Origin: Bacillota bacterium
GTDB taxonomy: Bacteria; Bacillota; Clostridia; Acetivibrionales; DTU013
Length of the DNA stretch: 30,973 bases
Direction of reading: 5' to 3'
NCBI GenBank assembly: GCA_023433505.1
Contig: JAEZCO010000080.1
Span: 1 to 30,973, forward strand
The translations under genes were made by a program, and so were the position numbers. Positions 1 to 7,115 of the stretch are shown here, piece by piece; within the stretch, counting starts at the first letter, position 1; each line of letters starts with the position of its first letter. The notes under the pieces were generated by a model. It was not told where the DNA came from. It saw only the letters and a program-made list of their open reading frames with translations, and searched no databases.

Positions 1-286
1 AGCCAGGGATGGCGAATGACAAGCGCCCGCATTGGAACGAGCCTGGACATTACAGCCTGCCCATGACGGAGCTTGATGCAGGGATTTGCTGCCATGCCCG
101 CCCATTTTCCTGAAAGTCAGCAGGATCCCTTTCTAACCAAGAATAGCATCTTGGAGTTGAGATTGCCGCGCTTCACTGCGTTCGCTCGCAATGACAAACG
201 ATTATTGCGCATCATCCCACATTTACGCACATTCTTCTATAAATAAACCCAGGGGAGTTATTGCATCCTAACCGACAAATCCTCCG
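1..286. other. non-coding edge region with a dispersed repeat
   Basis: No credible coding frame was found here. The stretch is downstream of the DUF503 gene on the minus strand. It holds a copy of an intergenic repeat (159-196, listed separately) and a small palindrome GCCA-GGGA-TGGC at 2-13. Nothing else could be assigned. Confidence 0.5.
159..196. repeat. intergenic GC-rich repeat, single arm
   Basis: This ~38-nt sequence (core ATTGCCGCGCTTCACTGCG, ending CTCGCAATGACA) closely matches the right arm of the inverted repeat at 4608-4647. Repeats of the form GTCATTGCGAG...GGCAATCTC are common between genes in many bacterial genomes. Here only one arm is obvious. It lies in non-coding DNA. Confidence 0.6.
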
Positions 287-577
287 TCAGCCCACATGGA
301 TGGTTTCTGTGGAAACATCTACAAGCACAGCCCTGCCATCTTGCTCCACAAAATTCACAGCGCTGGACATCATGCTGTCTGCATGCCCTGCATCATTTGA
401 AACGCAGGCGATTCCAATGACCGCATTCTTCCACTGATCGTTGAGCTCCACTTCTGCCACAGATATGTTAAACCGCGCCTTCAGCCTCTCAATAAGGCTT
501 TTGACAATATGACGCTTCTCTTTCAATGAGAAGACCTCATCAAGCATCAGAACTATCCTGCAAACACCTATAACCAT
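287..577 (-). CDS. DUF503 / YlxP-family small protein
   Basis: A 96-aa protein of the DUF503 (YlxP) family, recognised from its opening VIGVCRIVL, the SLKEKRHIVKSLIERL segment and the RFNISVAEVE core that follows. YlxP-like proteins are small, conserved in Firmicutes, and in Bacillus lie near infB and rbfA; their molecular role is not firmly known. The ATG at 577 is preferred over the upstream ATG at 592 because AGGTG (588-584 on the minus strand) sits 6 nt before it. The gene diverges from rqcH. A possible promoter lies at 631-659. Length is normal for the family. I see no partner genes of the usual infB neighbourhood, so it seems to stand alone here. Confidence 0.85.
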   Translation of the reverse strand: MVIGVCRIVLMLDEVFSLKEKRHIVKSLIERLKARFNISVAEVELNDQWKNAVIGIACVSNDAGHADSMMSSAVNFVEQDGRAVLVDVSTETIHVG

Positions 578-630
578 GTTTATCACCTGCATTTTCTGAT
601 TTCTGCGCTCCGTTTGGCTCTTATTGCTTT

Positions 631-659
631 ATTATATCTAAAAAGCCGGATACTGAAAA
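631..659 (-). promoter_or_regulatory. candidate promoter of the DUF503 gene
   Basis: On the minus strand TTTTCA (659-654), a 17-nt spacer and TATAAT (636-631) fit a sigma-A promoter about 50 nt upstream of the start at 577. The -10 is perfect and the -35 matches 4 of 6. This is motif reading only. Confidence 0.45.
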
Positions 660-748
660 CGGCTCGAACAAAACTTTTCTCAATTGTGTTTAAGCGGAAG
701 GAAAAATGTTATACTGTTAAAAAAGAAATCATCGGAGGAGTGTTTGCA

Positions 749-2503
749 TTGCCTTTTGACGGAATCGTGGCAAGGTGCATCGTCGAAGAACTGACGAAAG
801 TCCTTGTCGGCGGAAGAATCGAGAAAGTTTTTCAGCCTGAGGCTGATGAAATAGTAATGAATATACGGGCCTGGAATACGAATCACAAGCTGCTTTTGAG
901 CGCCAGCGCCAATTATCCCAGAATTCATGTGACCGACGCGGTAAAAGAAAATCCTGCCGCTCCCCCCGTGTTCTGCATGCTTCTCAGAAAGCACCTGTCC
1001 GGCGGCAAGATCCTGGCTTTCGAGTTTCACGACTATGAGAGGATCATCGGAATGCATGTGGAATCCGCCAACGAGCTGGGAGACGTGTCGGTGAAGAAGC
1101 TGATCATCGAAATAATGGGACGGCACAGCAATATCATCCTGGTCAACAGTGAAGATAAAATCATCGACGCAATAAAGCATGTCGACAGCGACATCAGCCG
1201 AGTACGTGAAGTCATGCCTGCCCGGCCCTATATTCTTCCACCCGGACAGGATAAGACCAGCCCTGACTTCCTGGTGCCTGAAGAATTGGTGAAAAATGCC
1301 CTTTCCGTACAGGTGCCTCTGGAAAAATACCTTTTGAACAGCATCAAAGGCTTCAGCCCACTTTTATGCAGGGAAATATGCCACCGTGCCGGCATTGACC
1401 AGCGAACTCCCGCAGCAGACATGGATGCCTCACAGCAATCGAGCCTGATAAATGTGGCGGCCGCAGCTGTGAAGGAGATATCGGACTGCAGCTTCAAACC
1501 TTGTATAATCTTTGAGGATGAGGCAATGGAAAAGCCTCTGGATTTCCACTGCCTGGATATCCGGCAGTATCGCCATGTGATCAGCCTGGAGTCCATGAGC
1601 AAGGTGCTGGACAGCTTCTATGCCGCCCGTGACCGCTCAGAACGGCTAAAGCAGAAGAAATCCGACGTGCTGAAGGTATTGAACAATGCCCTGGACCGCT
1701 GCAACAAAAAGCTGGCAATTCAGCAGGAAACCATGCGGGAGGTTGCAGACCGGGAAAAGCTGAAGCTTTTCGGAGAATTGATTACGGCGAATATCTATTG
1801 TATTCCCGCAAATACAAAATCTGTTTCATTGCTTAACTACTACTCTGAAGAGGGTGAATACATCGATATCCCCCTGGACGAGAATCTTCTTCCGCAAGAA
1901 AACGCACAGAGGTATTTCAAGAAATATACCAAGGCAAAAAGCACCTGGATGTATACAGGCAAACAGCTTGAAGAGACCCGGAAAGAGCTTGACTATCTGG
2001 AAAGCGTCCTTCAGCTTCTGGAGAACTGCATTACCCCGGCAGAAACGGATGAAGTCAGGCAGGAGCTGGCAGATCAAGGGTATATGGTATTAAAAAAGAA
2101 AGCAGGCTTCAAAAAGCAGACAAAGCCATCCGAGCCTCTCCGTTTCAAGTCATCCGACGGCCTGGATATTTTTGTCGGGAAGAACAACAGGCAAAACGAC
2201 TACCTGACCCTTAAGCTTGCATCCTCCAATGATATCTGGTTTCATACCAAAAACATCCCGGGATCCCATGTAATTGTCCGAAAGCTTCAGAACGAGATCC
2301 CTGAAAGCACGCTAAAGGAAGCAGCTCTTCTTGCGGCCTGGCACAGCAAGGCAAAAATGTCGTCCAATGTCCCGGTGGATTTCACCACTGTCAGAAATGT
2401 GAAGAAGCCCTCCGGCGCCAAGCCCGGGATGGTGATTTATGAAAATTACAGGACACTAGGCGTCACACCTGACGAGGAAGCGGTGAAAAAGCTGCAGAAG
2501 TGA
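749..2503 (+). CDS. rqcH: RqcH, NFACT-family ribosome quality control factor
   Basis: A 584-aa NFACT protein (RqcH/Rqc2/NEMF family; older name fibronectin-binding protein FbpA/YloA). In B. subtilis RqcH binds stalled 50S subunits and recruits Ala-tRNA to add C-terminal alanine tails that mark the nascent chain for degradation. Seen here: NFACT-N start PFDGIVARCIVEEL, the FCMLLRKHLSGG and EIMGRHSNIIL motifs, a charged coiled-coil middle (about 320-450), and a C-terminal NFACT-R/DUF814 domain with VGKNNRQN, DIWFHTKNIPGSH and VPVDFTTVRNVKKPSGAKPG. The TTG at 749 was chosen because GGAGGAG (734-740) lies 8 nt upstream and it gives the usual length; the frame stays open to 614 without a comparable ribosome site. 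The residue pair equivalent to B. subtilis D97-R98 reads E97-R98. A hairpin terminator follows at 2626-2668. Confidence 0.93.
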   Translation: MPFDGIVARCIVEELTKVLVGGRIEKVFQPEADEIVMNIRAWNTNHKLLLSASANYPRIHVTDAVKENPAAPPVFCMLLRKHLSGGKILAFEFHDYERIIGMHVESANELGDVSVKKLIIEIMGRHSNIILVNSEDKIIDAIKHVDSDISRVREVMPARPYILPPGQDKTSPDFLVPEELVKNALSVQVPLEKYLLNSIKGFSPLLCREICHRAGIDQRTPAADMDASQQSSLINVAAAAVKEISDCSFKPCIIFEDEAMEKPLDFHCLDIRQYRHVISLESMSKVLDSFYAARDRSERLKQKKSDVLKVLNNALDRCNKKLAIQQETMREVADREKLKLFGELITANIYCIPANTKSVSLLNYYSEEGEYIDIPLDENLLPQENAQRYFKKYTKAKSTWMYTGKQLEETRKELDYLESVLQLLENCITPAETDEVRQELADQGYMVLKKKAGFKKQTKPSEPLRFKSSDGLDIFVGKNNRQNDYLTLKLASSNDIWFHTKNIPGSHVIVRKLQNEIPESTLKEAALLAAWHSKAKMSSNVPVDFTTVRNVKKPSGAKPGMVIYENYRTLGVTPDEEAVKKLQK

Positions 2504-2515
2504 CCAATCAGTGAA

Positions 2516-2620
2516 TAAGAGTACTGCAAATATTACTCCTCGTTTTTTTGAAAATGCCGGCGCTACAAGACTGCATTTTCAGAAACCTATATGTGAAGCT
2601 ATGTTTGCACCGGTACTTAA
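2516..2620 (+). repeat. ~105-nt structured dispersed element, copy 1
   Basis: It aligns without gaps to the reverse complement of 21516-21620 at about 83% identity (18 differences counted by eye). It can fold as two nested stems. The outer one pairs TGCAAATAT with ATGTTTGCA (one G-T wobble). The inner one pairs TGAAAATGC with GCATTTTCA around a GC-rich loop. It starts 12 nt after the rqcH stop codon and precedes the terminator. Orientation is arbitrary. It could be a small non-autonomous mobile repeat or a structured RNA in the 3' UTR. Confidence 0.75.
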
Positions 2621-2625
2621 AGCTG

Positions 2626-2668
2626 AAAGGACGGTTTGAATGAGTTGAGTCATATCAAACCGTCCTTT
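2626..2668 (+). terminator. intrinsic terminator after rqcH, possibly bidirectional
   Basis: A perfect 14-bp stem (AAAGGACGGTTTGA with TCAAACCGTCCTTT) is followed on the plus strand by a T-run (TTTTTTATTT). It lies between the convergent ends of rqcH and the rhamnose mutarotase gene. On the minus strand the T-run is short, so termination in that direction would be weaker. Confidence 0.85.
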
Positions 2669-2673
2669 TTTAT

Positions 2674-2997
2674 TTAATCCATATGGAATACTTCTTCCAT
2701 ATCCCCCCACCATTCGTCACCTGCCGCTGAGTCGACGGGCTGCTGGCACGGCTTGCATACGGCCCACCATTCCTGGGTAAGCGGATCTTCAGCCATTTTC
2801 GCCATGTCCCCCTCAAAGTCGGAGCCAACATATTCAAAATATGCGAACAGATAACCGTCTCTATAGAAGATTGAGTAGTTCCTCATATTGCATTTGCCGA
2901 TCATTTCAAGAACACCCGGCCAAACAGCCGCATGCAGTTTTTTATACTCCTCCAGCTTTTCAGGCCTAACTTTGATTACCTGTCCGTATCGTGTCAT
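2674..2997 (-). CDS. rhaM: L-rhamnose mutarotase (RhaM family)
   Basis: A 107-aa protein of the RhaM/DUF718 family, dimeric enzymes that interconvert the alpha and beta anomers of L-rhamnose. Compared from memory with E. coli RhaM (104 aa), the catalytic histidine falls at the same place, H22 in KKLHAAVWPG. The paired tryptophans (EWWAVC) and the C-terminal EEVFHMD (E. coli QEVFYLP) are present. The ATG at 2997 was chosen because AAAGGAG lies 8 nt upstream; a TTG seven codons earlier overlaps that site. It is the last gene of the minus-strand sugar locus, 66 nt after the URO-D-family gene. No rhamnose isomerase, kinase or aldolase is in the window, so the true substrate could be another 6-deoxy sugar or a uronate-like sugar. 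Confidence 0.88.
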   Translation of the reverse strand: MTRYGQVIKVRPEKLEEYKKLHAAVWPGVLEMIGKCNMRNYSIFYRDGYLFAYFEYVGSDFEGDMAKMAEDPLTQEWWAVCKPCQQPVDSAAGDEWWGDMEEVFHMD

Positions 2998-3063
2998 AGA
3001 AAATTCTCCTTTATTCAAAATTCCTTGTCTTTGCAGGGTTATTTATCCTAAAATATACTTTAT

Positions 3064-4224
3064 TTAGCCCAACTCTGCAAGCTCTTTCCTGATTCGCTCC
3101 ATGTCCAGAGGATAGCTGCCGTATTCTCTAAGTATTTGCAATGCCAGCAAATAGCTTTCAGGTTCAACATCGCTGCTGACGGAATGGTCCGATTGGAATA
3201 TCCAGCCTCCGCCCTCTCCCGACTGCAGCTTATAAAGCACCTGCCTCTTAATCTCACGGGGGTCACCGGATTCGAGAACTCTCACGTCGATATTTCCTAC
3301 AAAAGCCAGCCTGCCGCCAAATTGCTCCTTAAGCTTCACTACGTCCAGGTCCGCTTTCACTTCCAGCGGATTATAACCATCCAGACCTATTTCTACAAAA
3401 TCTTCGTATACCGGCGTAGCATTTCCGCACCCATGGTAGATTACCATTAATCCGTGGGAGTGACAAAGGTCGATAATTGCTTTGACATGAGGCTTGAAGA
3501 TCTCCCTCCAGAGCTTGGGATTGAAGAGCATTCCGTTTCTGTAGGCTATATCTCCCCAGATATACATGCCGGAGAGCCGTCCCTTCCCTTCCTTTATCTG
3601 CGCCTTGGTAAAATTCAAAAGGAATTCTCCGATACGGTCTACAAAAGCTTTATACATCTCAGGCTCTTCCAGCATCCAGTAAAGGGAATTTTCCGTACCT
3701 ACGACCCTCCACAGGTACTCGTATACTTCACACACAGAGCCGAAAACGGCAAAATCGTCCTTGTAGGCGTCCACTCTGCCATCCCAGGCTGGCGTATTTC
3801 TGTTCAAGGCATCGCCGACCCCGTTCAATTGGTCGTCTCCTGCACTGTAGAATCTTCTCGGATCTGCGGGATCGTCAAATTTGAATTCCGCCATTTCTTC
3901 GGGAGAGTTAATTGAAAAGCTTTCAAAATGGGGCATGGGAGCTGTTCCTGACCTTTTGACCACGGCTTCGAAGCCGGTCTTTAGAACAATATCTTCACCC
4001 TTTTCCTCGAGAATCTCAAAAGGTTTGATATGCGGGTCCATGTTGGGCGTGACTATTATATAGTCCAGATCGGCATGCCTGTATATATCAAAGTCATCCC
4101 CCCACTTTTTTTTGCATTTCAAATTGAAGCCTGTCCAGAAGTTGTCACCCGCTGCCACACGGTCGCCTTCCTTGTTCGCCAGTACCGCTTGTAATCTTTT
4201 TATCTTTTCCTGCGCCTTCCCCAT
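3064..4224 (-). CDS. uroporphyrinogen decarboxylase-fold (URO-D family) protein
   Basis: A 386-aa protein of the URO-D superfamily, which holds heme HemE and also many corrinoid methyltransferase-like and unassigned enzymes. The C-terminal half shows the TIM-barrel signature: GMYIWGDIAYRNGMLFNPK, an IYHGCGN motif (H264-x-C266) as in the zinc site of MtaA/CmuA-type proteins, VGNIDVRVL and a final FQSDHSVSSDVEPES. The third cysteine ligand of classical methyltransferases is not evident. Context with a sugar ABC transporter and rhaM argues against heme synthesis. The ATG at 4224 is preferred, with AAAGG 9 nt upstream; the ATG at 4233 directly touches that site. A ~500-nt gap with an inverted repeat separates it from the binding-protein gene, so it may have its own promoter. 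Exact reaction unknown. Confidence 0.8.
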   Translation of the reverse strand: MGKAQEKIKRLQAVLANKEGDRVAAGDNFWTGFNLKCKKKWGDDFDIYRHADLDYIIVTPNMDPHIKPFEILEEKGEDIVLKTGFEAVVKRSGTAPMPHFESFSINSPEEMAEFKFDDPADPRRFYSAGDDQLNGVGDALNRNTPAWDGRVDAYKDDFAVFGSVCEVYEYLWRVVGTENSLYWMLEEPEMYKAFVDRIGEFLLNFTKAQIKEGKGRLSGMYIWGDIAYRNGMLFNPKLWREIFKPHVKAIIDLCHSHGLMVIYHGCGNATPVYEDFVEIGLDGYNPLEVKADLDVVKLKEQFGGRLAFVGNIDVRVLESGDPREIKRQVLYKLQSGEGGGWIFQSDHSVSSDVEPESYLLALQILREYGSYPLDMERIRKELAELG

Positions 4225-4727
4225 AGTTTCCATCCTTTCAGCAAATAAAGAATTTCTGCAACCCGGAATTTATTATTAATTCATATTGATGAATATTCTT
4301 CGAATTCAAACTTTTGCAAGTAATAGGATTAACTTTTTATGTCCAAAAATGCTATAGTAAAGACGTCCGGAATGACAATGTTTGGAGCATTCTCATACCA
4401 ATACATTCAATACTGTCGTCATGTTTTACCTGAATAACGAATTAAGTCAATGCATCGTGTTGGTTAATATAACCAGCTTTGTTCGTCATTGCAGTGAAAC
4501 TCTCCAGAGTTTTCTTACTGGTGGTGTGTTAACATGTGTCAATGCGAGGAAGCGTAGCGACCGCGGCAATCTCATATTCTTTTTAAGCAATGCTTCTGAA
4601 TCAGACTGATATTGCCGCGCTCCACTGCGTTACGCTCGCAATGACACGCACTAACTAGCACAACGAATTAAGTTAAATTGCAGATGCAACGCTTGCACCC
4701 ATGATTGCATCCATGATTGTTAATTTC
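4225..4727. other. ~500-nt intergenic gap with repeats, no gene
   Basis: No coding frame here looks real. The gap lies between the binding-protein gene and the URO-D-family gene, both on the minus strand. It holds a large inverted repeat (4536-4647), a small AT-rich palindrome ATTCAT-ATTG-ATGAAT (4279-4294) that could be an operator for the URO-D gene, and a 7-bp hairpin (4683-4699) just after the binding-protein gene without a good T-run. I found no convincing promoter. Confidence 0.55.
4536..4647. repeat. inverted-repeat intergenic element
   Basis: Left arm 4536-4573 begins GTGTCAATGCGAGGAAGCG and ends GGCAATCTC. Right arm 4608-4647 is its inverted, diverged copy, beginning GATATTGCCGCGC and ending CTCGCAATGACAC. 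The two arms enclose about 34 nt with a small palindrome AAGCA-TGCTT. The right arm matches the lone arm at 159-196. The whole could fold as a long hairpin in a transcript that runs from the ABC operon toward the URO-D gene. Confidence 0.8.
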
Positions 4728-5957
4728 TTACCACTGAGCCGGCATATAATTGTCAACATCATCCTTTGTGATGATATGCTTCGGCAAATAAGTTACGGGA
4801 TCGATCTTTGCACCTGCAAAGAACAATGCTGCAGTTCTGACGGCTGCGGCTCCGTCGCCTTCCGTTGTCTGATAAGTAATAGCATATGCGTCTCCGGCTT
4901 TAACTGCGTCCATACCTGTTTTGCTGTTACCGGCTGCAACCACTACGATATCCTGCCTGTTTGCTTTTTTAACTGCGTCAACGATACCGATCAACTGCGC
5001 AGAGTCGTCAGCAGCGATTATACCTTTTAAATCCGTTCCGTACTTGGTTATCCAGTCAGATACCAGCTGTGTAACCTTGGCTGCATCAAATCCGGGTGCC
5101 TGTCTGTCAAGGAGCTTCATTTTCGGTGCTACTTTGGCAAGCTCGGAAACCGGTCCGTCTGTTCTCGCAAAGAAGGGCGATCCGCCGGGAGAATGGGAAA
5201 TGCAAGCATATCCGCCTTCATAATTCAATTTCTTTGCAAACTCATCCGTCAACATTCTGAACTGACCCCAGTCGTCGGGTCCGGACCAGCCGATGGTGTA
5301 TTTCATCGCTTCGTCCACCGACAGGGTGTTTGTAGCTACAAGGGGTATTCCTGAATCATAGATCTTCTTAAACTGCTGAACTGCAGCTTTTGCATCAATA
5401 GGAATCAATGCGATGGCATCGGGTTTTTCATTGATGGCCTGGTCAATCATCTGGTTCTGAACATTAAGATCCCAGTTGGGCGATACAATCTTAAGAGTGA
5501 TGCCGTAAGCTTCAGCCGCTTTCTTTGCACCGTTGATGTAAGCGGTTGTCCATGGATGGTCTCCGTGAACGATGACTGTTACTTTTTTGCCTTTAGCGCC
5601 GTCTCCAGGTGATTTAGGCATGGGTGCCTTTTCGGTGGTCCACCCTGCATATTCCATATCCCACCAGTGGAGAGGGTCCGTCTCAGGCAATGCATTGGGG
5701 TCCTGCGGCCTTGGAGGTATTTCCTTCTTTTCGCCGATAACAAGTAAAGGCTGTCCGTCAGAGCCTTTTATTTTTGAAAGGTCTACCGCCAGTGTTTCCG
5801 CAGCGCCGCTGCCGGTTGGAGCTGTCGTCTGCTCGCCGTTGGCCACGGTCGTCTCAGCAGGTTTTGTAGTTTCATTGGTCTTTCCGGTCCCTGCACATCC
5901 GGCAAATATCAAGCTCAGCATACATACTGCCACTAAAATTCCCAGAAATCTTTTCAT
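4728..5957 (-). CDS. sugar ABC transporter substrate-binding lipoprotein (CUT2 type)
   Basis: A 409-aa periplasmic-binding (Peripla_BP_4, RbsB/XylF-like) lipoprotein that should capture a sugar outside the cell for the permeases encoded just upstream. A lipoprotein signal is clear: MKRF, hydrophobic stretch, FAGC with the acylated cysteine at residue 21. A Thr/Ala/Glu-rich linker (about 25-60) and a ~60-residue extension follow before the binding fold begins at KKVTVIVHGDHPWTTAYING (about 124). Fold motifs include QNQMIDQAINEKPDAIALIPID, GIPLVATNT and LKGIIAADDSAQLIGI. The start follows GGGAGG. It is the fourth intact transport gene of the operon, but 144 nt separate it from the permease, with a 13-nt palindrome at 5986-5998, so it may be expressed at a different level. 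The sugar cannot be read from the sequence. Confidence 0.9.
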   Translation of the reverse strand: MKRFLGILVAVCMLSLIFAGCAGTGKTNETTKPAETTVANGEQTTAPTGSGAAETLAVDLSKIKGSDGQPLLVIGEKKEIPPRPQDPNALPETDPLHWWDMEYAGWTTEKAPMPKSPGDGAKGKKVTVIVHGDHPWTTAYINGAKKAAEAYGITLKIVSPNWDLNVQNQMIDQAINEKPDAIALIPIDAKAAVQQFKKIYDSGIPLVATNTLSVDEAMKYTIGWSGPDDWGQFRMLTDEFAKKLNYEGGYACISHSPGGSPFFARTDGPVSELAKVAPKMKLLDRQAPGFDAAKVTQLVSDWITKYGTDLKGIIAADDSAQLIGIVDAVKKANRQDIVVVAAGNSKTGMDAVKAGDAYAITYQTTEGDGAAAVRTAALFFAGAKIDPVTYLPKHIITKDDVDNYMPAQW

Positions 5958-5985
5958 TTTTTCATACCCTCCCGATTTTGATTTA

Positions 5986-5998
5986 GTGAAAATTTCAC
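5986..5998. promoter_or_regulatory. 13-nt palindrome upstream of the binding-protein gene
   Basis: GTGAAAATTTCAC is a perfect palindrome (6-nt arms, one central base). It lies 29 nt before the binding-protein start, in a 144-nt gap inside an otherwise overlapping operon. It could be an operator or a short mRNA hairpin. A second minus-strand SD-like sequence (AAAGGAGG) occurs further upstream in the gap without an ATG after it. Confidence 0.3.
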
Positions 5999-6101
5999 AC
6001 CCTTATTATTCTAGCTTGTTGTCGTCTGCCTACCTCCTTTCGCTGTAATTCTTGGGGTTTAGAAAAGATTGTCATTCTTCACTGTCAGAATATATTGTTG
6101 T

Positions 6102-7115
6102 TCATTGTGAAGACACATTTTTTAGAAGGCCGGGCCTCAGACCCTTTATCTGGTCCTGTTTGTACAAGGCGTAGGCTTCAAACAGCACAACGATGGACAG
6201 AACCGCTCCGCTTGCGAAAATCTGGACCTCATACCCTGCGCCAAAGCAGTTCAAGCCGTTGGACAGCATAGTCAGCAGCAGCACGGCAACGGCACTTTTG
6301 GCGATACTTCCTTTACCGCCTGCCATGGACGTTCCACCGATGATGGTAGCCGCTATGACGATCATCAGAGGGCTGACTCCCTTTTCCCCCATATTGGGTA
6401 CTGCGGAGCTTATGCTGATGGCAAACAGTACACCGCTGATGGCTGCAGTAAAGCCGGACATGATGAAGCTGCTTATGATATAGTTGTCGGTATTGAGCCC
6501 TGCCAGCCAGGCTGTATTTTTATTGCCTCCAACTACAAAAAACCCTTTCCCGTATCTGGTCCTAAGTAACATGATTTCAAAAATTGCAACCAGGATTACG
6601 GTTATAATGACATGGGGTGGAAGCAGTGGTATAACAGGCTTCTCCAGCCATTCACCAAAAGCAAAGTCGGAAACGTTCAGGGAACCTCCCTTGGTATACA
6701 TGTAAGTAAAGCCCTGAAGGATGGTCATCATTCCCAGTGTTACGATAAAGGAATTGATTTTTGCCTTTGCTACCAGGAGTCCGTTGATCAATCCCACAAC
6801 CGCTCCCGAAAGGACTCCCGCCAAGATGGCCAGGGGCCAGCCCAAGTGAGGCTGCATCCCGATGACAAATACGGCTGCAAGGTTTATGACCGTTGCAATG
6901 GAAAGGTCCAGCTGCCCCGATATCATCACCACGGCGAAACCAATGCAAGCTATGGCGCCGAGAGTTGAGCCTCTCAATATGTTAGTGAAGTTGAATACCG
7001 TAAAGAAATTCGGCGCTGCCAGAGACATGAAGAGAAATACTACTATCAGCAGCAAATAGATCCTGTTGGAATCGAGAAAATCCTGTATGTTAAATTTCCC
7101 GTGTGTTTTATGCAT
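6102..7115 (-). CDS. sugar ABC transporter permease (RbsC-like), second
   Basis: A 337-aa integral membrane permease of the BPD_transp_2 family (RbsC/XylH type). Around eight to ten hydrophobic segments are visible, starting with IYLLLIVVFLFMSLAAPNFF. Family features include ISGQLDLSIATVINLAAV, GLINGLLVAKAKINSFIVTLG, and the cytoplasmic-loop region IGGTSMAGGKGSI that contacts the ATPase. It overlaps the preceding permease gene by 8 nt, so the two are probably translationally coupled and form a heterodimeric channel. Length is normal. A 144-nt gap separates its stop from the binding-protein gene. Confidence 0.9.
   Translation of the reverse strand: MHKTHGKFNIQDFLDSNRIYLLLIVVFLFMSLAAPNFFTVFNFTNILRGSTLGAIACIGFAVVMISGQLDLSIATVINLAAVFVIGMQPHLGWPLAILAGVLSGAVVGLINGLLVAKAKINSFIVTLGMMTILQGFTYMYTKGGSLNVSDFAFGEWLEKPVIPLLPPHVIITVILVAIFEIMLLRTRYGKGFFVVGGNKNTAWLAGLNTDNYIISSFIMSGFTAAISGVLFAISISSAVPNMGEKGVSPLMIVIAATIIGGTSMAGGKGSIAKSAVAVLLLTMLSNGLNCFGAGYEVQIFASGAVLSIVVLFEAYALYKQDQIKGLRPGLLKNVSSQ

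Noticed and set aside
680..1180. 166-aa minus-strand ORF
   Set aside because: It lies wholly opposite rqcH, which has clear family motifs in the plus frame.
3064..4224. HemE, heme biosynthesis
   Set aside because: No other heme genes, sugar-gene context and an H-x-C motif point to another URO-D subfamily.
4382..4609. 75-aa plus-strand ORF in the gap before the URO-D gene
   Set aside because: It runs into the inverted repeat, has no ribosome site and no recognisable sequence.
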